Origin: Chitinophagaceae bacterium
Lineage (GTDB): Bacteria; Bacteroidota; Bacteroidia; Chitinophagales; Chitinophagaceae
NCBI GenBank assembly: GCA_947447465.1
Contig: CANFKE010000006.1
Location: 62,001-126,000, forward strand
Direction of reading: 5' to 3'
Length of the DNA stretch: 64,000 nt
Within the stretch, counting starts at the first letter, position 1. Every line of letters starts with the position of its first letter. Below, piece after piece: positions 1 to 8,646 of this stretch. The notes beneath the pieces were generated by a model, which worked only from the letters and a program-made list of their open reading frames with translations, made no database searches and was not told where the DNA came from. A program made the translations under genes and the position numbers.

Positions 1-745
1 TTTGCAGCATTATTGCTCCGCGCTTGTCGTCTGCATTGGTCAGTGCAAATGCCTCAGCAGGTAAACCGTCGAAGAATGCTTTCTTCACTCTTATATATTC
101 GTCAAATGTCTTGTGGTAATCGAGGTGGTCGTGCGTGATATTGGTAAAAACACCGCCGGCAAATCTGATGCCTGCAATACGCTGTTGGTGAACAGCGTGA
201 GAGCTCACTTCCATGAAAGAATGTGTGCAGCCGGCATCAGCCATCTGCCTCAGCAAAGCATGAATGGAAATGGCATCGGGGGTGGTGTGAGTAGCAACGA
301 TTACCTGCTTGTGTATATGGTTTTGTACGGTAGATAACAGACCGCATTTGTAACCCAGTTTTTCAAAGAGCTGATACAGGAGTGTGGCTGTTGTTGTTTT
401 GCCATTAGTGCCTGTTACGCCTACTATCTTCAATTCTGCTGACGGGAAGCCATAAAATGCATCAGCCATCATACCTGCCGCCAGTGCGCTATCTTTTACT
501 TTCACATAAGTGATACCATCCTGAAGTGAGGCAGGCATAGTTTCACAAACTATTACAGCCGAGCCATCAGCTATCGCTTTTTCAATGAAAGCATGTCCGT
601 CAGATAAGGTGCCTTTGATAGCAATGAATGCGCTTCCGGTAGTTACTTTACGAGAATCGATGCAGAGACCGCTGACCTCAATAGCCGCAGAACCCTTCAT
701 TTGAGAAGGCTCGATATTTACCAATATGTCTTTTAATGTTGGCAT
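1..745 (-). CDS. murE: UDP-N-acetylmuramoyl-tripeptide synthetase (MurE), 3' end cut by window
   Basis: Adds the third stem-peptide residue (usually meso-diaminopimelate in this phylum) to UDP-MurNAc-L-Ala-D-Glu in the cytoplasm. About 248 N-terminal residues are visible. The reading frame starts MPTLKDILVNIEPSQ and contains the Mur-ligase ATP-binding loop GVTGTNGKTTT and the later STVQNH and TTPDA segments typical of MurE. The ligase C-terminal domain lies beyond position 1. The ATG (745-743) overlaps the ftsI stop by one base (TGATG), so translation is probably coupled to ftsI. It is the last visible gene of the division and cell-wall cluster. MurE rather than MurF or MurC is inferred from motif wording and from its place directly after ftsI. 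Confidence 0.93.
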   Translation of the reverse strand, partial: MPTLKDILVNIEPSQMKGSAAIEVSGLCIDSRKVTTGSAFIAIKGTLSDGHAFIEKAIADGSAVIVCETMPASLQDGITYVKVKDSALAAGMMADAFYGFPSAELKIVGVTGTNGKTTTATLLYQLFEKLGYKCGLLSTVQNHIHKQVIVATHTTPDAISIHALLRQMADAGCTHSFMEVSSHAVHQQRIAGIRFAGGVFTNITHDHLDYHKTFDEYIRVKKAFFDGLPAEAFALTNADDKRGAIMLQ

Positions 746-2841
746 CAGCTTAATTGAAGTATTACGTTTTGTCCTTTATTGATCCTTGTTCCCGGTACTA
801 TAGATTGTGATTGCACTCTTCCTTTACCTAGCACCTGTACTTGCAGTCCGCATGTTTCCAGCATATATACTGCATCTTTCAGACCCATTCCTTTCAGGTC
901 GGGCATAATATTTCTGAAGAGTTTTGCGGGTTGGATATGTACATTTCTCGATGAGTCAGCATACATCTGCATCATCTCATTGAGGTATTCAGATGGTGTC
1001 TGTATCGGCTTTCTGATGCCGTTAAGTAATGTTCTGTAGTTACGGGCAGTGGCCATGCTCGATGTGAGTCTGCCATTGTTCGTTTTGGCGAAACTATCTA
1101 ACGGGCCTCCCCAAGCTCCCATACTTTCGGAGAATATCTTGTCGGCAACCATTCTGAAGACAGGAGCTGCAATAGTACCTCCGTAGTAGGCTGCTGAATG
1201 CGGCTTCGTGCGGATGACAACGCAGATAGTGTATTTAGGTGCTTCAGCAGGCATGTAGCCTACAAATGAACCCTGATAAACACCATCTGTATATCTTATA
1301 CCCTTATCTGCCACCTGTGCCGTACCCGTTTTGCCGGCCATCGTATAGTATGGTGACTCAATGCCCTTTCCGGTACCTTCTGTAATAACAGCGCGAGTGC
1401 ATTTGCGTAGTTGAGCTATAGTGTTAGAATCGCCGACCTGCTCTATTTCATGAGGGCTGAATTTTTTGATCTCTTTGCCATATTCGCGGATAGAGCTCAC
1501 CAGATAAGGACGCATCATTTTACCATCGTTAGCAATGGCATTGTACAACATGCACGTGTGTAATGGAGATACCAGAATGCCATATCCTGTAGCCATCCAT
1601 GGTAGGGTAGTATTGCTCCATGATGCTGAGCCGGGCTTTGTTATCACCGTTCTGCGCTCACCTGCAAGGTCTATACCTGTTGGTTTGTCCAGATGTAGTT
1701 TCAATAAATGATCGATATACTTAGATGGATTATCCTTGTAGTGCTGGTTGGCCAACTTTGCCATAGCAGCATTACTTGATTCGGCATAAGCCTTCCAAAT
1801 AGGCATAGCGTGTAGTCCCAGGTGAGAGTCGTTCATGGTCCTGTTGCCAAAACGAATAGCACCACCTTCCGCATCCACTATGTCATCTACATTGATCATC
1901 TTATCATTCAGTAATGACAAAAGGGTCACCAGCTTGAAAGTAGATCCCGGTTCTGTTGGGATCATAGCGTAGTTGAAATCTTCAAAATAACTGCCGTCAG
2001 GTTGTCTGCCCAGATTCACCAATGTGCGGATCTTACCTGTTTTTACTTCCATAACTATACAAGTGCCGTAGAGACACTCATATTTCTGCAATAAACTCAG
2101 CAAAGCATGTTCCGCCACATCCTGAATGTTCATATCCAGAGTGGTGACAATGTCTTTTCCATTCTGTGGATCTATTTCAGAACCTTCGATAGGCACCCAT
2201 GCACCACCTGTTGATTTTTGTACGATACGACGTCCATTCTCTCCGGTAAGTGTATCATTGTAGGTAGCTTCCAGTCCCGTTACATTGCTGTCTCTGAAAA
2301 TACCAATGGTGCGGTATGCTAATGTCTTATAAGGTGCTTCTCTCTTTTCTTTTGGCTCTGAAATGAAACCACCCAATCCTTTGCCCTTGTTGAATATAGG
2401 GAAAGACCTCAATGCTTCGTGCTGATAGTATTTCAGTTTACGACCCAATAAGAAGTATTTGTCTCCTTCGTTATATGCACGAACGAATTCTTCCTTGTAG
2501 ATCTCAGCTGATTTGTCGCCAAACAGGTTGGCCACACAGCCCGACAAAGTATCGATGTTCTTAGCAAACAATCCTGAGTCTATGACAGAGAAGTCTATAT
2601 GTACTTCAAATTCCGGAATAGAGGAGCTGAGCAAAACGCCATCTTCATTATAAATGTTACCACGGTCTGCTTTCAGTGTGTCGAAGCGGGTATGCATTTC
2701 TTTGGCGAGTGCACGAAGTTTAGGACCTTCTTTAAACTGGATCATTGCGGCCTTGATGACAATAGCGAGTCCGAACAGACATATGCCTGTGAACGCCATA
2801 TACACCCTGAACCTAATGTCCTGTTTAATGCTGATACTCAT
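745..2841 (-). CDS. ftsI: Penicillin-binding protein, division transpeptidase (FtsI/PBP3) with PASTA domain
   Basis: Class B penicillin-binding protein that cross-links septal peptidoglycan in the periplasm; 698 residues. One membrane anchor is visible at about residues 12-32, followed by a PBP dimerisation domain. The transpeptidase motifs are STFK with the acylated Ser300, SSN at 355-357 and KTG at 504-506. The last ~55 residues (MPDLKGMGLKDAVYMLETCG onward) form one PASTA domain, which is common in Bacteroidota FtsI and absent from E. coli FtsI. It lies 24 nt after ftsL and overlaps murE by 1 nt. Expression is presumably driven from the mraZ promoter. Confidence 0.96.
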   Translation of the reverse strand: MSISIKQDIRFRVYMAFTGICLFGLAIVIKAAMIQFKEGPKLRALAKEMHTRFDTLKADRGNIYNEDGVLLSSSIPEFEVHIDFSVIDSGLFAKNIDTLSGCVANLFGDKSAEIYKEEFVRAYNEGDKYFLLGRKLKYYQHEALRSFPIFNKGKGLGGFISEPKEKREAPYKTLAYRTIGIFRDSNVTGLEATYNDTLTGENGRRIVQKSTGGAWVPIEGSEIDPQNGKDIVTTLDMNIQDVAEHALLSLLQKYECLYGTCIVMEVKTGKIRTLVNLGRQPDGSYFEDFNYAMIPTEPGSTFKLVTLLSLLNDKMINVDDIVDAEGGAIRFGNRTMNDSHLGLHAMPIWKAYAESSNAAMAKLANQHYKDNPSKYIDHLLKLHLDKPTGIDLAGERRTVITKPGSASWSNTTLPWMATGYGILVSPLHTCMLYNAIANDGKMMRPYLVSSIREYGKEIKKFSPHEIEQVGDSNTIAQLRKCTRAVITEGTGKGIESPYYTMAGKTGTAQVADKGIRYTDGVYQGSFVGYMPAEAPKYTICVVIRTKPHSAAYYGGTIAAPVFRMVADKIFSESMGAWGGPLDSFAKTNNGRLTSSMATARNYRTLLNGIRKPIQTPSEYLNEMMQMYADSSRNVHIQPAKLFRNIMPDLKGMGLKDAVYMLETCGLQVQVLGKGRVQSQSIVPGTRINKGQNVILQLS

Positions 2842-2865
2842 TTCCCGTTTTCCCTTGTCTTCTTT

Positions 2866-3222
2866 TTACTTCTTACTTATTTTGTAAGCCGGCAGTAATG
2901 ATGGTTTCAATCCTATTGCTTCGGCATTCTTGATTACCTGTGTTTCAGTTTTTACCTGCATCAGTTGCGACTGAACATCCATATGCTTCCAGCGCAGCTC
3001 TTTGAGGGCCTTATTTTGTTTGTTCGTTTCCCGTTGTATCTCGATAGAACGGTGACTGTTACTTATATAGAAAACGCATAAAAGCGCAATGAAACCAAAG
3101 TAGGGGATGTTATTAACGATAGCTTTATAAGATAACTTCTCCACCAGCGACCGCCAGTCACTTCTTACCCTCTGTGCAGGAGTAATGTGTTCCTGCGGTA
3201 TTTTTTCTTCTTCGTTACTCAT
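2866..3222 (-). CDS. ftsL: FtsL-like cell division protein
   Basis: Small bitopic membrane protein of 118 residues, in the usual ftsL position between rsmH and ftsI. A charged cytoplasmic N-terminus of ~38 residues precedes one transmembrane helix (about 40-54, YFGFIALLCVFYI). A probable coiled coil (about 58-100, rich in E, K, Q and L) follows. FtsL proteins bind the FtsQ/FtsB partner and help activate the FtsI-FtsW synthase. Its ATG overlaps the rsmH stop (ATGA). FtsL sequences are poorly conserved, so the assignment rests on size, topology and gene order. The N-terminal tail is longer than in E. coli FtsL. Confidence 0.8.
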   Translation of the reverse strand: MSNEEEKIPQEHITPAQRVRSDWRSLVEKLSYKAIVNNIPYFGFIALLCVFYISNSHRSIEIQRETNKQNKALKELRWKHMDVQSQLMQVKTETQVIKNAEAIGLKPSLLPAYKISKK

Positions 3223-4112
3223 ATTCGCTCCGCTATTCTCAGCCGTGCGCTTCGCGCCCGGTTATTTGCCTTTAGTTCTTGTTCTGTTGGTTCTATAGGC
3301 TTGTTGTTAATCGGCCTTAGTACCAGTTTGCTCTCTTCATTGTCGTCCCACACACCTCTCTTTATATATTGCTTCACTATCCTGTCTTCCAATGAATGAA
3401 AGGAGATCACACTTAATCTTCCTCCCGGCTTCAGGCTTTGTGCGGCCTGTTGTAAAAAATCTTTCAATACACCCAGCTCATCATTCACCTCTATTCTCAA
3501 TGCCTGAAACACCTGGGCCAGATACTTATTAGGGTTTCCTCCTCTCATTACCGGTGCCAGCATTGCTTTGAGTGCGGCTATGGTAGTTATCTTCATCGCC
3601 TTGCGGTTGTCCACAATATGCTTTGCCAGCTGCTTTGAGTTCCTTACTTCGCCATATTGTTCAAACAGTTTGTGCAACTGTGGTTCGGTATAGGTGCGCA
3701 GTATCTCTGCTGCGGTCAACTCTGAGCGTTTATCCATTCTCATATCCAGCGGACCGTCAAACCTCAGGGAGAACCCTCTTTCAGCCGTGTCGAACTGGAA
3801 TGAACTTACTCCCAGGTCTGCCAGTATGCCATCTACTTCATTTATGCCGTGCAACCTTAAGAAGCGGCGCAGATATTTGAAGTTTTCGGTCACCGGTATC
3901 AGCCTGTCATCCTCCGGTTTATTTCTCCAGGCATCTTCATCCTGATCAAATGCTATCAATCGGCCCTGTGGTCCCAGCTTTGACAAGATCAATCTGCTGT
4001 GCCCCCCTCCGCCGAAAGTGGCATCTACATAGATGCCATCTTCTTTAATATCCAGTCCGTCCACCGTTTCATTCAACAGAACCGTAGTGTGGTAAAAATC
4101 AGGGTTACTCAT
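3219..4112 (-). CDS. rsmH: 16S rRNA (cytosine(1402)-N(4))-methyltransferase RsmH
   Basis: S-adenosylmethionine-dependent methyltransferase acting on C1402 of 16S rRNA in the ribosomal P site; 297 residues from the chosen start, typical for the family. The AdoMet-binding glycine loop DATFGGGGHSRLIL is at about residues 30-43 and ILADLGVSSFQFD near residue 100. The conserved C-terminal ISFHSLEDRIVK is present. I chose the ATG at 4112 (MSNPDFYHTTVLLNE). An in-frame TTG five codons upstream is unlikely. The ATG overlaps the end of mraZ by 8 nt (ATGAGTAA), and the rsmH stop overlaps the ftsL start, so these genes are probably translationally coupled. Confidence 0.96.
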   Translation of the reverse strand: MSNPDFYHTTVLLNETVDGLDIKEDGIYVDATFGGGGHSRLILSKLGPQGRLIAFDQDEDAWRNKPEDDRLIPVTENFKYLRRFLRLHGINEVDGILADLGVSSFQFDTAERGFSLRFDGPLDMRMDKRSELTAAEILRTYTEPQLHKLFEQYGEVRNSKQLAKHIVDNRKAMKITTIAALKAMLAPVMRGGNPNKYLAQVFQALRIEVNDELGVLKDFLQQAAQSLKPGGRLSVISFHSLEDRIVKQYIKRGVWDDNEESKLVLRPINNKPIEPTEQELKANNRARSARLRIAERI

Positions 4113-4581
4113 CGTCGTCTGTATCAAATGGGTTACCGTAATCTTTCGCTACTTCTGCTGCCAGTGCTCCGAATTTCGCTGCGTTTTGGAGCATGTATTC
4201 GTAGTACGTATCTTTATCCCAGAGCTCTACCTTATTTCCCTGAGCTGCCATTACTATGTCCTTTTTAATACCGGCATACTCCAGTAATTGCTTAGGCAGT
4301 AACAATCTGTCTGCGCTATCCATCTCCAGTGGTGTAGCACCATTCATGAATAAACGCTTAAAATCTCTTACTCCAGCAACCAGATCATTCATCTTATTGA
4401 TCTTCTTGGCAATTGGATTCCATACTTCAGTAGTGTACAGTGTAAGGCATTTCTCAAATCCTCTGTTAACGACAAAATTCCCTCCATTGCTTTCCGGCAA
4501 TTGCTTGCGGAAGGCCGATGGCAGTAGCATACGCCCTTTGGCGTCGATAGCTACTTCATATTCTCCGAGGAAATTGGCCAT
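4105..4581 (-). CDS. mraZ: MraZ transcriptional regulator of the division cluster
   Basis: Ring-forming AbrB-like DNA-binding protein, first gene of the dcw operon and known in other bacteria to repress its own promoter. Of 158 residues from the ATG at 4581, the two SpoVT-AbrB halves are visible: GEYEVAIDAKGRMLLPSAFR near the N-terminus and LEMDSADRLLLPKQL near residue 85-100. A longer frame opens at a TTG (4668), but that start would place the MraZ operator repeats inside the gene. The ATG lies 23 nt downstream of the last repeat and matches the family N-terminus, so it is preferred. The acidic DTDDDE tail overlaps the rsmH start. Confidence 0.95.
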   Translation of the reverse strand: MANFLGEYEVAIDAKGRMLLPSAFRKQLPESNGGNFVVNRGFEKCLTLYTTEVWNPIAKKINKMNDLVAGVRDFKRLFMNGATPLEMDSADRLLLPKQLLEYAGIKKDIVMAAQGNKVELWDKDTYYEYMLQNAAKFGALAAEVAKDYGNPFDTDDDE

Positions 4582-4603
4582 TTTGAGGTTTTTGACTGAT
4601 TGT

Positions 4604-4649
4604 TCCCACAAAATAACAAAACTTCCCACAATTTCCCACAATTCCCCAC
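4604..4649 (-). promoter_or_regulatory. MraZ operator: four phased GTGGG boxes
   Basis: Read on the minus strand, GTGGGA/GTGGGG boxes occur at 4649-4644, 4639-4634, 4629-4624 and 4609-4604. Adjacent box starts are 10, 10 and 20 bp apart, so all four fall on one face of the helix. TGGG boxes with about 10-bp spacing between promoter and mraZ are the described MraZ binding site in several phyla. They end 23 bp before the mraZ ATG. The binding itself is inferred from the family. Confidence 0.85.
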
Positions 4650-4658
4650 CTACTATAA

Positions 4659-4770
4659 TTATCCACAATAATTTATATGGGTGAAACCCTTTACTGGTAA
4701 GTATTACAGCGGAAAAATGACCATTTTAGCGTTACGGCACTGTGGGTAACTTGTGAATAGGTGTGGATAA
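4659..4770. promoter_or_regulatory. Cluster of DnaA-box-like 9-mers between mraZ and bamD
   Basis: TTATCCACA is perfect at 4659-4667 on the plus strand and at 4770-4762 on the minus strand. Two one-mismatch copies lie between on the minus strand: TTACCCACA (4749-4741) and CTATTCACA (4760-4752). The last three are spaced 11 and 10 bp apart in the same orientation. The region separates divergent transcription units and is moderately AT-rich around 4650-4680. It could be a DnaA-regulated promoter region or part of a replication origin. No dnaA or other classic origin neighbour is present in this window. Confidence 0.5.
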
Positions 4771-4872
4771 CTTGTTAAGATGTAGATTAGGAAGTGTTGT
4801 AAATGCCGATCATATCATTTAACAAATCAGATATAGTTGAAACCAACTTTTTCAATATCTTTGTCACCCTGT

Positions 4873-5688
4873 ATGCAGCTACGCGTTAGAAATTTATTGT
4901 ATTTGTTTTTGGGTGTTCTCCTGATGAGCTCATGTAGCCATTTCGAGAAGGTCAGAAAAAGCAGCGATGTCAATTATAAATTGACAAAGGCAAATGAGTA
5001 CTTCGATAAGAAGGAATACACACATGCCTACGAGTTGTACAAAGACCTGATGCCCATTATGAAGAGTACAAGGAATTTTGAGGCACTGTACTACAAGTAT
5101 GCATATACGCTTTATTATCAAAAGGCATACATTGACGCATCATATAACTTCAAGAATTTTACTGAATACTTCCCTACCAGCAAGGATGCGGAGGAGTGTG
5201 AATTCATGAGTGCGGTGTGTTTGTATAAATACGCTCCGAAATATACTCTGGATCAGACCAATTCTATCAAGGCCCTGGAAGCATTGCAGGGTTATGTGAA
5301 CAGATATCCTAATTCGAAAAGAGTAGCTGAGGCGATGGTCTATATTGAGGCTTCACACAAAAAGCTGGAGAATAAAGAGGCGGATGCTGCCAAATTATAT
5401 TTTAACATCAGTCAATACAAAGCAGCAACAGTCGCTTACAAGAGTGTTTTAAGAAACTATCCTGAATCTGCGAACGGAGATCTGTACCAGTTCATGATCA
5501 TGAAGGCCATGTTCAAGTATGCGAAAGCCAGCGTTCCTGAAAAGCAGGAAGAGCGTTTTGCCAATGCGATAAGTGCCTACAGAGAATTAAAAGATAATTA
5601 TCCGAAATCTAAGTACCTTGCAGAGGCGGAGCAATTAAATACAGAAGCAAATAATAACGTTAAAAAAATACGCGATGAGCACAAGTAA
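4873..5688 (+). CDS. bamD: Outer membrane assembly lipoprotein BamD-like (TPR)
   Basis: Lipoprotein component of the BAM machine that inserts beta-barrels into the outer membrane; 271 residues from the ATG at 4873. The signal peptide ends in a lipobox LMSSC with Cys21 as the lipidated residue. The body is TPR/Sel1-like alpha-helical repeats, for example YDKKEYTHAYELYKDLMP-like segments (residues ~45-60), followed by further ...NFTEYFPTSKDAEE and YVNRYPNSKRVAEA units. An in-frame TTG 12 codons upstream (4837) would precede the signal peptide and is not favoured. The C-terminus overlaps the rpoZ-like gene by 14 nt. Confidence 0.9.
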   Translation: MQLRVRNLLYLFLGVLLMSSCSHFEKVRKSSDVNYKLTKANEYFDKKEYTHAYELYKDLMPIMKSTRNFEALYYKYAYTLYYQKAYIDASYNFKNFTEYFPTSKDAEECEFMSAVCLYKYAPKYTLDQTNSIKALEALQGYVNRYPNSKRVAEAMVYIEASHKKLENKEADAAKLYFNISQYKAATVAYKSVLRNYPESANGDLYQFMIMKAMFKYAKASVPEKQEERFANAISAYRELKDNYPKSKYLAEAEQLNTEANNNVKKIRDEHK

Positions 5689-6001
5689 AAAATCCTTTTC
5701 TTCGGTTAATCCTTTGTTGGAAACACGCGATGTGATCGCACTTAAGGATAAGACAGGTAACCTGTATGAGTCAATTGCCATCATCGGCAGAAGGGCTAAC
5801 CAGATATCTGTGAACATGAAAGAAGAGCTTCACCGCAAGTTGGACGAGTTTTCCGTACATGCAGATAATCTGGAAGAAGTACACGAAAATAAAGAGCAGA
5901 TAGAAATATCACGCATTTATGAGCGTATGGCCAATGCGCCACTTCAGGCTCTTACAGAATTTAACGACGACAGAATTTACCACCGTAAGAAGGTAATGTA
6001 A
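5675..6001 (+). CDS. rpoZ: RNA polymerase omega subunit / Rpb6-like protein
   Basis: Small 108-residue protein matching the Bacteroidota omega (RpoZ/Rpb6) family, which helps assemble RNA polymerase around beta'. The conserved part is about residues 28-75 (GNLYESIAIIGRRANQIS, then MKEELHRKLDEF). It starts inside the last codons of bamD, so the two are co-transcribed and probably translationally coupled. It is followed directly by a strong hairpin terminator. Assignment rests on the GRRANQI core plus the bamD neighbourhood. Sequence similarity to proteobacterial RpoZ is weak, as is usual in this phylum. Confidence 0.85.
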   Translation: MSTSKKSFSSVNPLLETRDVIALKDKTGNLYESIAIIGRRANQISVNMKEELHRKLDEFSVHADNLEEVHENKEQIEISRIYERMANAPLQALTEFNDDRIYHRKKVM

Positions 6002-6018
6002 GTTTTGCATATCATTGA

Positions 6019-6054
6019 AAAGGCTATTCCGGACACCCGGAATGGCTTTTTTAT
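6019..6054 (+). terminator. Rho-independent terminator after bamD-rpoZ
   Basis: The 14-nt arms 6019-6032 and 6037-6050 pair with two G-U wobbles around an ACAC loop and run into a T-rich stretch (6047-6056). It begins 17 nt after the rpoZ stop. Confidence 0.9.
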
Positions 6055-6130
6055 TTAACACAGTCTGAACAATATCATTGGTTCATTGGTGTTTATATTT
6101 ACAGTACTTACATCATCACAACGTTGAATT

Positions 6131-6829
6131 ATGCCCAAGCAATACAAACATCTCTTTTTTGATCTGGATCACACCTTATGGGATTTTGATAAAAATTCGG
6201 AAGCCACTTTAAGGCAGCTGTATCATGAACTTGATCTGAAAGGGCAGGGTATTGAAGATTTTGACGAGATGTTCCGGTCCTATAATGTACATAACGACAA
6301 GTTGTGGGACAGATACAGGAAGGGGTTCATTAAGCGCGATGAGCTGAGATGGAAACGTATGTGGCTGATGTTGATGGACTTTAAAGTAACAGATACCGCA
6401 CTGGCGCATGAGCTGGGTGTAGCTTATCTGGAAATATTGCCGACTCAGACCTTGCTGTTACCACATGCAAAAGAATTGCTGGAGCATTGTAAAGGTCGTT
6501 ACGAAATGCACCTGATCACCAATGGGTTTGAAACTACACAGCGTTTAAAATTGCAGTATTCAGGTATTGCCAAGTATTTCACTCATCTGATCACCTCTGA
6601 GAAGAGCAACAGCATGAAGCCTTACAAAGAGATATTTGATTATGCGTTGAATGCCGCCAATGCGGAAGTGGCAGACAGCATAATGATAGGTGATGCGGTA
6701 GATATAGACATACTTGGGGCAATTGATGCTGGCTGGGATTCTGTTTATTTCAATCCTCACGAAAAGCCACACGACAGGAAGCCAACCTACGAAGTAAAGC
6801 ATCTGGAAGAGCTGATGGACATTTTTTAG
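6131..6829 (+). CDS. HAD-family phosphatase, YjjG-like pyrimidine nucleotidase
   Basis: Cytosolic haloacid-dehalogenase phosphatase of 232 residues. Motif I is FFDLDHTLWDFD, with nucleophile Asp11 and Asp13. Motif II is in LITNGFETTQRLKL. Motif III/IV lie in NSMKPYKEIFDYAL and IMIGDAVDIDILGAIDAGWD. The DHTLWDF wording and the ITNGF motif match the YjjG subgroup, which removes phosphate from non-canonical pyrimidine nucleotides. The exact substrate cannot be read from sequence. It stands alone, after the rpoZ terminator. Confidence 0.85.
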   Translation: MPKQYKHLFFDLDHTLWDFDKNSEATLRQLYHELDLKGQGIEDFDEMFRSYNVHNDKLWDRYRKGFIKRDELRWKRMWLMLMDFKVTDTALAHELGVAYLEILPTQTLLLPHAKELLEHCKGRYEMHLITNGFETTQRLKLQYSGIAKYFTHLITSEKSNSMKPYKEIFDYALNAANAEVADSIMIGDAVDIDILGAIDAGWDSVYFNPHEKPHDRKPTYEVKHLEELMDIF

Positions 6830-6962
6830 CAGATACTATGAGTCGTGATCTGGTATCGTGGGTAGTCTGTAATAATACTGTTGTATAACACTATTTTTTA
6901 TTGACGAAGAGGAGGGATAATTTCTTGAAGAGAACCTACGGTTTATTTATCTTTACGGGTAG

Positions 6963-7649
6963 ATGTTGCACAGTAAGGAAAGAGACGATTCATACCTACA
7001 GAAGGGACTACGGAAGCAGTTAGTACAGATATTACGCGATAAAAAGATCAACGATCAACAAGTACTGACCGATGAGCGGGTCTTATCTGCTATAGAAGCA
7101 GTGCCCAGACATTTTTTCCTCGATCCGGCATTTGAGCGACAGGCCTATGAGAACCGTGCCTTCCCTATTACAGCAGGTCAAACTATTTCGCATCCATTCA
7201 CAGTAGCTTATCAAACTCAGTTATTAGAGGTCAAAAAATTTGATAAGGTGTTGGAAATAGGCACAGGTAGCGCTTATCAGGCATGTGTACTGGCGGAAAT
7301 GGGTGTTACCTTATATACTATTGAACGGCAGAAGGAGTTGTATGACTATGTGGGTAAATTCTTTTTCATCAAAAAGTACTTCAACATCAAGCGTTTTTAT
7401 GGTGATGGTTTTGAAGGCCTGCCTACATTCGCCCCATTTGATAAGATCATTATTACATGCGGTGCTCCCTTCGTTCCACCCAAACTGATCCAACAATTAA
7501 AGCCGGGTGGTATCATGGTGATACCCGTTGGTGAGGATGGTAAGCAAAAGATGCTGCGCATCACTAAAGATGCCGCAGGCAATATTCATGAAGAAGAGAC
7601 CGGTGATTTTTCCTTTGTGCCCATGTTGGAAGGGAAGAACAATAAATAA
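6963..7649 (+). CDS. pcm: Protein-L-isoaspartate O-methyltransferase
   Basis: AdoMet-dependent enzyme that methylates isoaspartyl residues of damaged proteins and starts their repair; 228 residues. The family signature ITAGQTISHPF sits at about 69-79 and the AdoMet loop VLEIGTGSAYQ at about 96-106, with Thr where many members have Ser or Cys. A third motif, KIIITCGAPFVPPKL, follows, then LKPGGIMVIPVG. A TATCTTTA element 7 nt upstream of the ATG (6948-6955) resembles the Bacteroidota -7 box, suggesting a very short leader. Neighbours are unrelated housekeeping genes. Confidence 0.92.
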   Translation: MLHSKERDDSYLQKGLRKQLVQILRDKKINDQQVLTDERVLSAIEAVPRHFFLDPAFERQAYENRAFPITAGQTISHPFTVAYQTQLLEVKKFDKVLEIGTGSAYQACVLAEMGVTLYTIERQKELYDYVGKFFFIKKYFNIKRFYGDGFEGLPTFAPFDKIIITCGAPFVPPKLIQQLKPGGIMVIPVGEDGKQKMLRITKDAAGNIHEEETGDFSFVPMLEGKNNK

Positions 7650-7702
7650 TAGCTGAATTGCGTCATGGCTGAATTATTCACCTGATGATTGATCGCGATC
7701 TA

Positions 7703-8641
7703 TTACAGGTCAGTTTTTAGAGCAGTCATATTTCGCTGTATCCCTTTCCACTTAGACCGCTTGAGTGGAGAATTCTTGAATATTTTATTGAAGGCGTCTT
7801 CCGATAGTTCCTCCCATTCTCTTTTGGATAGGTTGAGTATTTCAGGGATAGGGGTAAAGTGGTTTTCTGAATTGGGTTTGGAGAAACGGTTCCACGGGCA
7901 CACATCCTGACATATATCACAGCCAAACATCCAGCTTTCCATTTTATTATGAAACTCCGATGGTATCAATGCATCTTTCAATTCTATAGTGAGGTAAGAG
8001 ATACATTTTGTTGCGTCAATTTTTGTTGGCGATGCAATAGCATCAGTAGGGCACGCATCTATACAGCGGGTGCAGGTGCCGCAATGGTCGGTTGTGAATG
8101 GTGCGTCTGATATAAGATCCAGGTCTGTAATGAGTGTGGCTATAAAGAAGAAGGAGCCCGAGGTGCGGGTAAGCACATTGCCGTTCTTGCCTATCCAGCC
8201 TAGCCCGCTGCGCACAGCCCAGCTGCGTTCTAACACCGGCGCACTATCTACAAATCCCCGTCCATCTACTACGCCTATATTGGTGTTAATGAAATCGAGC
8301 AGTTGATTGAGCTTCTCTCTGATCACATAATGATAGTCAGTACCCCATGCATATTTAGCGATCTTAGGGGCAAGTGACGATTGTTGTTCTGACGGGAAAT
8401 AATTGAGTTGTAGTGTAATGACAGACTTTGCTCCGGGTACTAACTTTCGCGGGTCTATACGAAGGTCAAAGTTGCGCGCCATATATTCCATGCCTGCGTT
8501 GTATCCCTTGCTCAGCCATTGTTCCAGTCTTACGGCATCATCCTCCAGTTGCACAGCTTTTGCTATGCCACAACTATTAAACCCTAGCCTGGCGGCTTCG
8601 TTTTTAATAAGTACTGTGTTTTTTTGGGAAGATGAATACAT
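7703..8641 (-). CDS. queG: Epoxyqueuosine reductase QueG
   Basis: Cobalamin- and [4Fe-4S]-dependent enzyme for the last step of queuosine synthesis, reducing epoxyqueuosine in tRNA wobble positions. The ATG at 8641 ([20 protein letters not shown]) gives 312 residues. A 52-codon in-frame extension upstream lacks family similarity and contains the promoter. Two ferredoxin-type clusters are visible: [12 protein letters not shown] (about 190-201) and CDICQDVCP (about 240-248). [13 protein letters not shown] holds the conserved active-site Asp region. The protein lacks the C-terminal HEAT-like extension of longer QueGs, as is common in this phylum. Confidence 0.93.
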   Translation of the reverse strand: MYSSSQKNTVLIKNEAARLGFNSCGIAKAVQLEDDAVRLEQWLSKGYNAGMEYMARNFDLRIDPRKLVPGAKSVITLQLNYFPSEQQSSLAPKIAKYAWGTDYHYVIREKLNQLLDFINTNIGVVDGRGFVDSAPVLERSWAVRSGLGWIGKNGNVLTRTSGSFFFIATLITDLDLISDAPFTTDHCGTCTRCIDACPTDAIASPTKIDATKCISYLTIELKDALIPSEFHNKMESWMFGCDICQDVCPWNRFSKPNSENHFTPIPEILNLSKREWEELSEDAFNKIFKNSPLKRSKWKGIQRNMTALKTDL

Positions 8642-8646
8642 GGCTG

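Noticed and set aside
4582-4668. Longer mraZ start at a TTG
   Set aside because: It would place the MraZ operator inside the coding region, and the N-terminus would not match the family.
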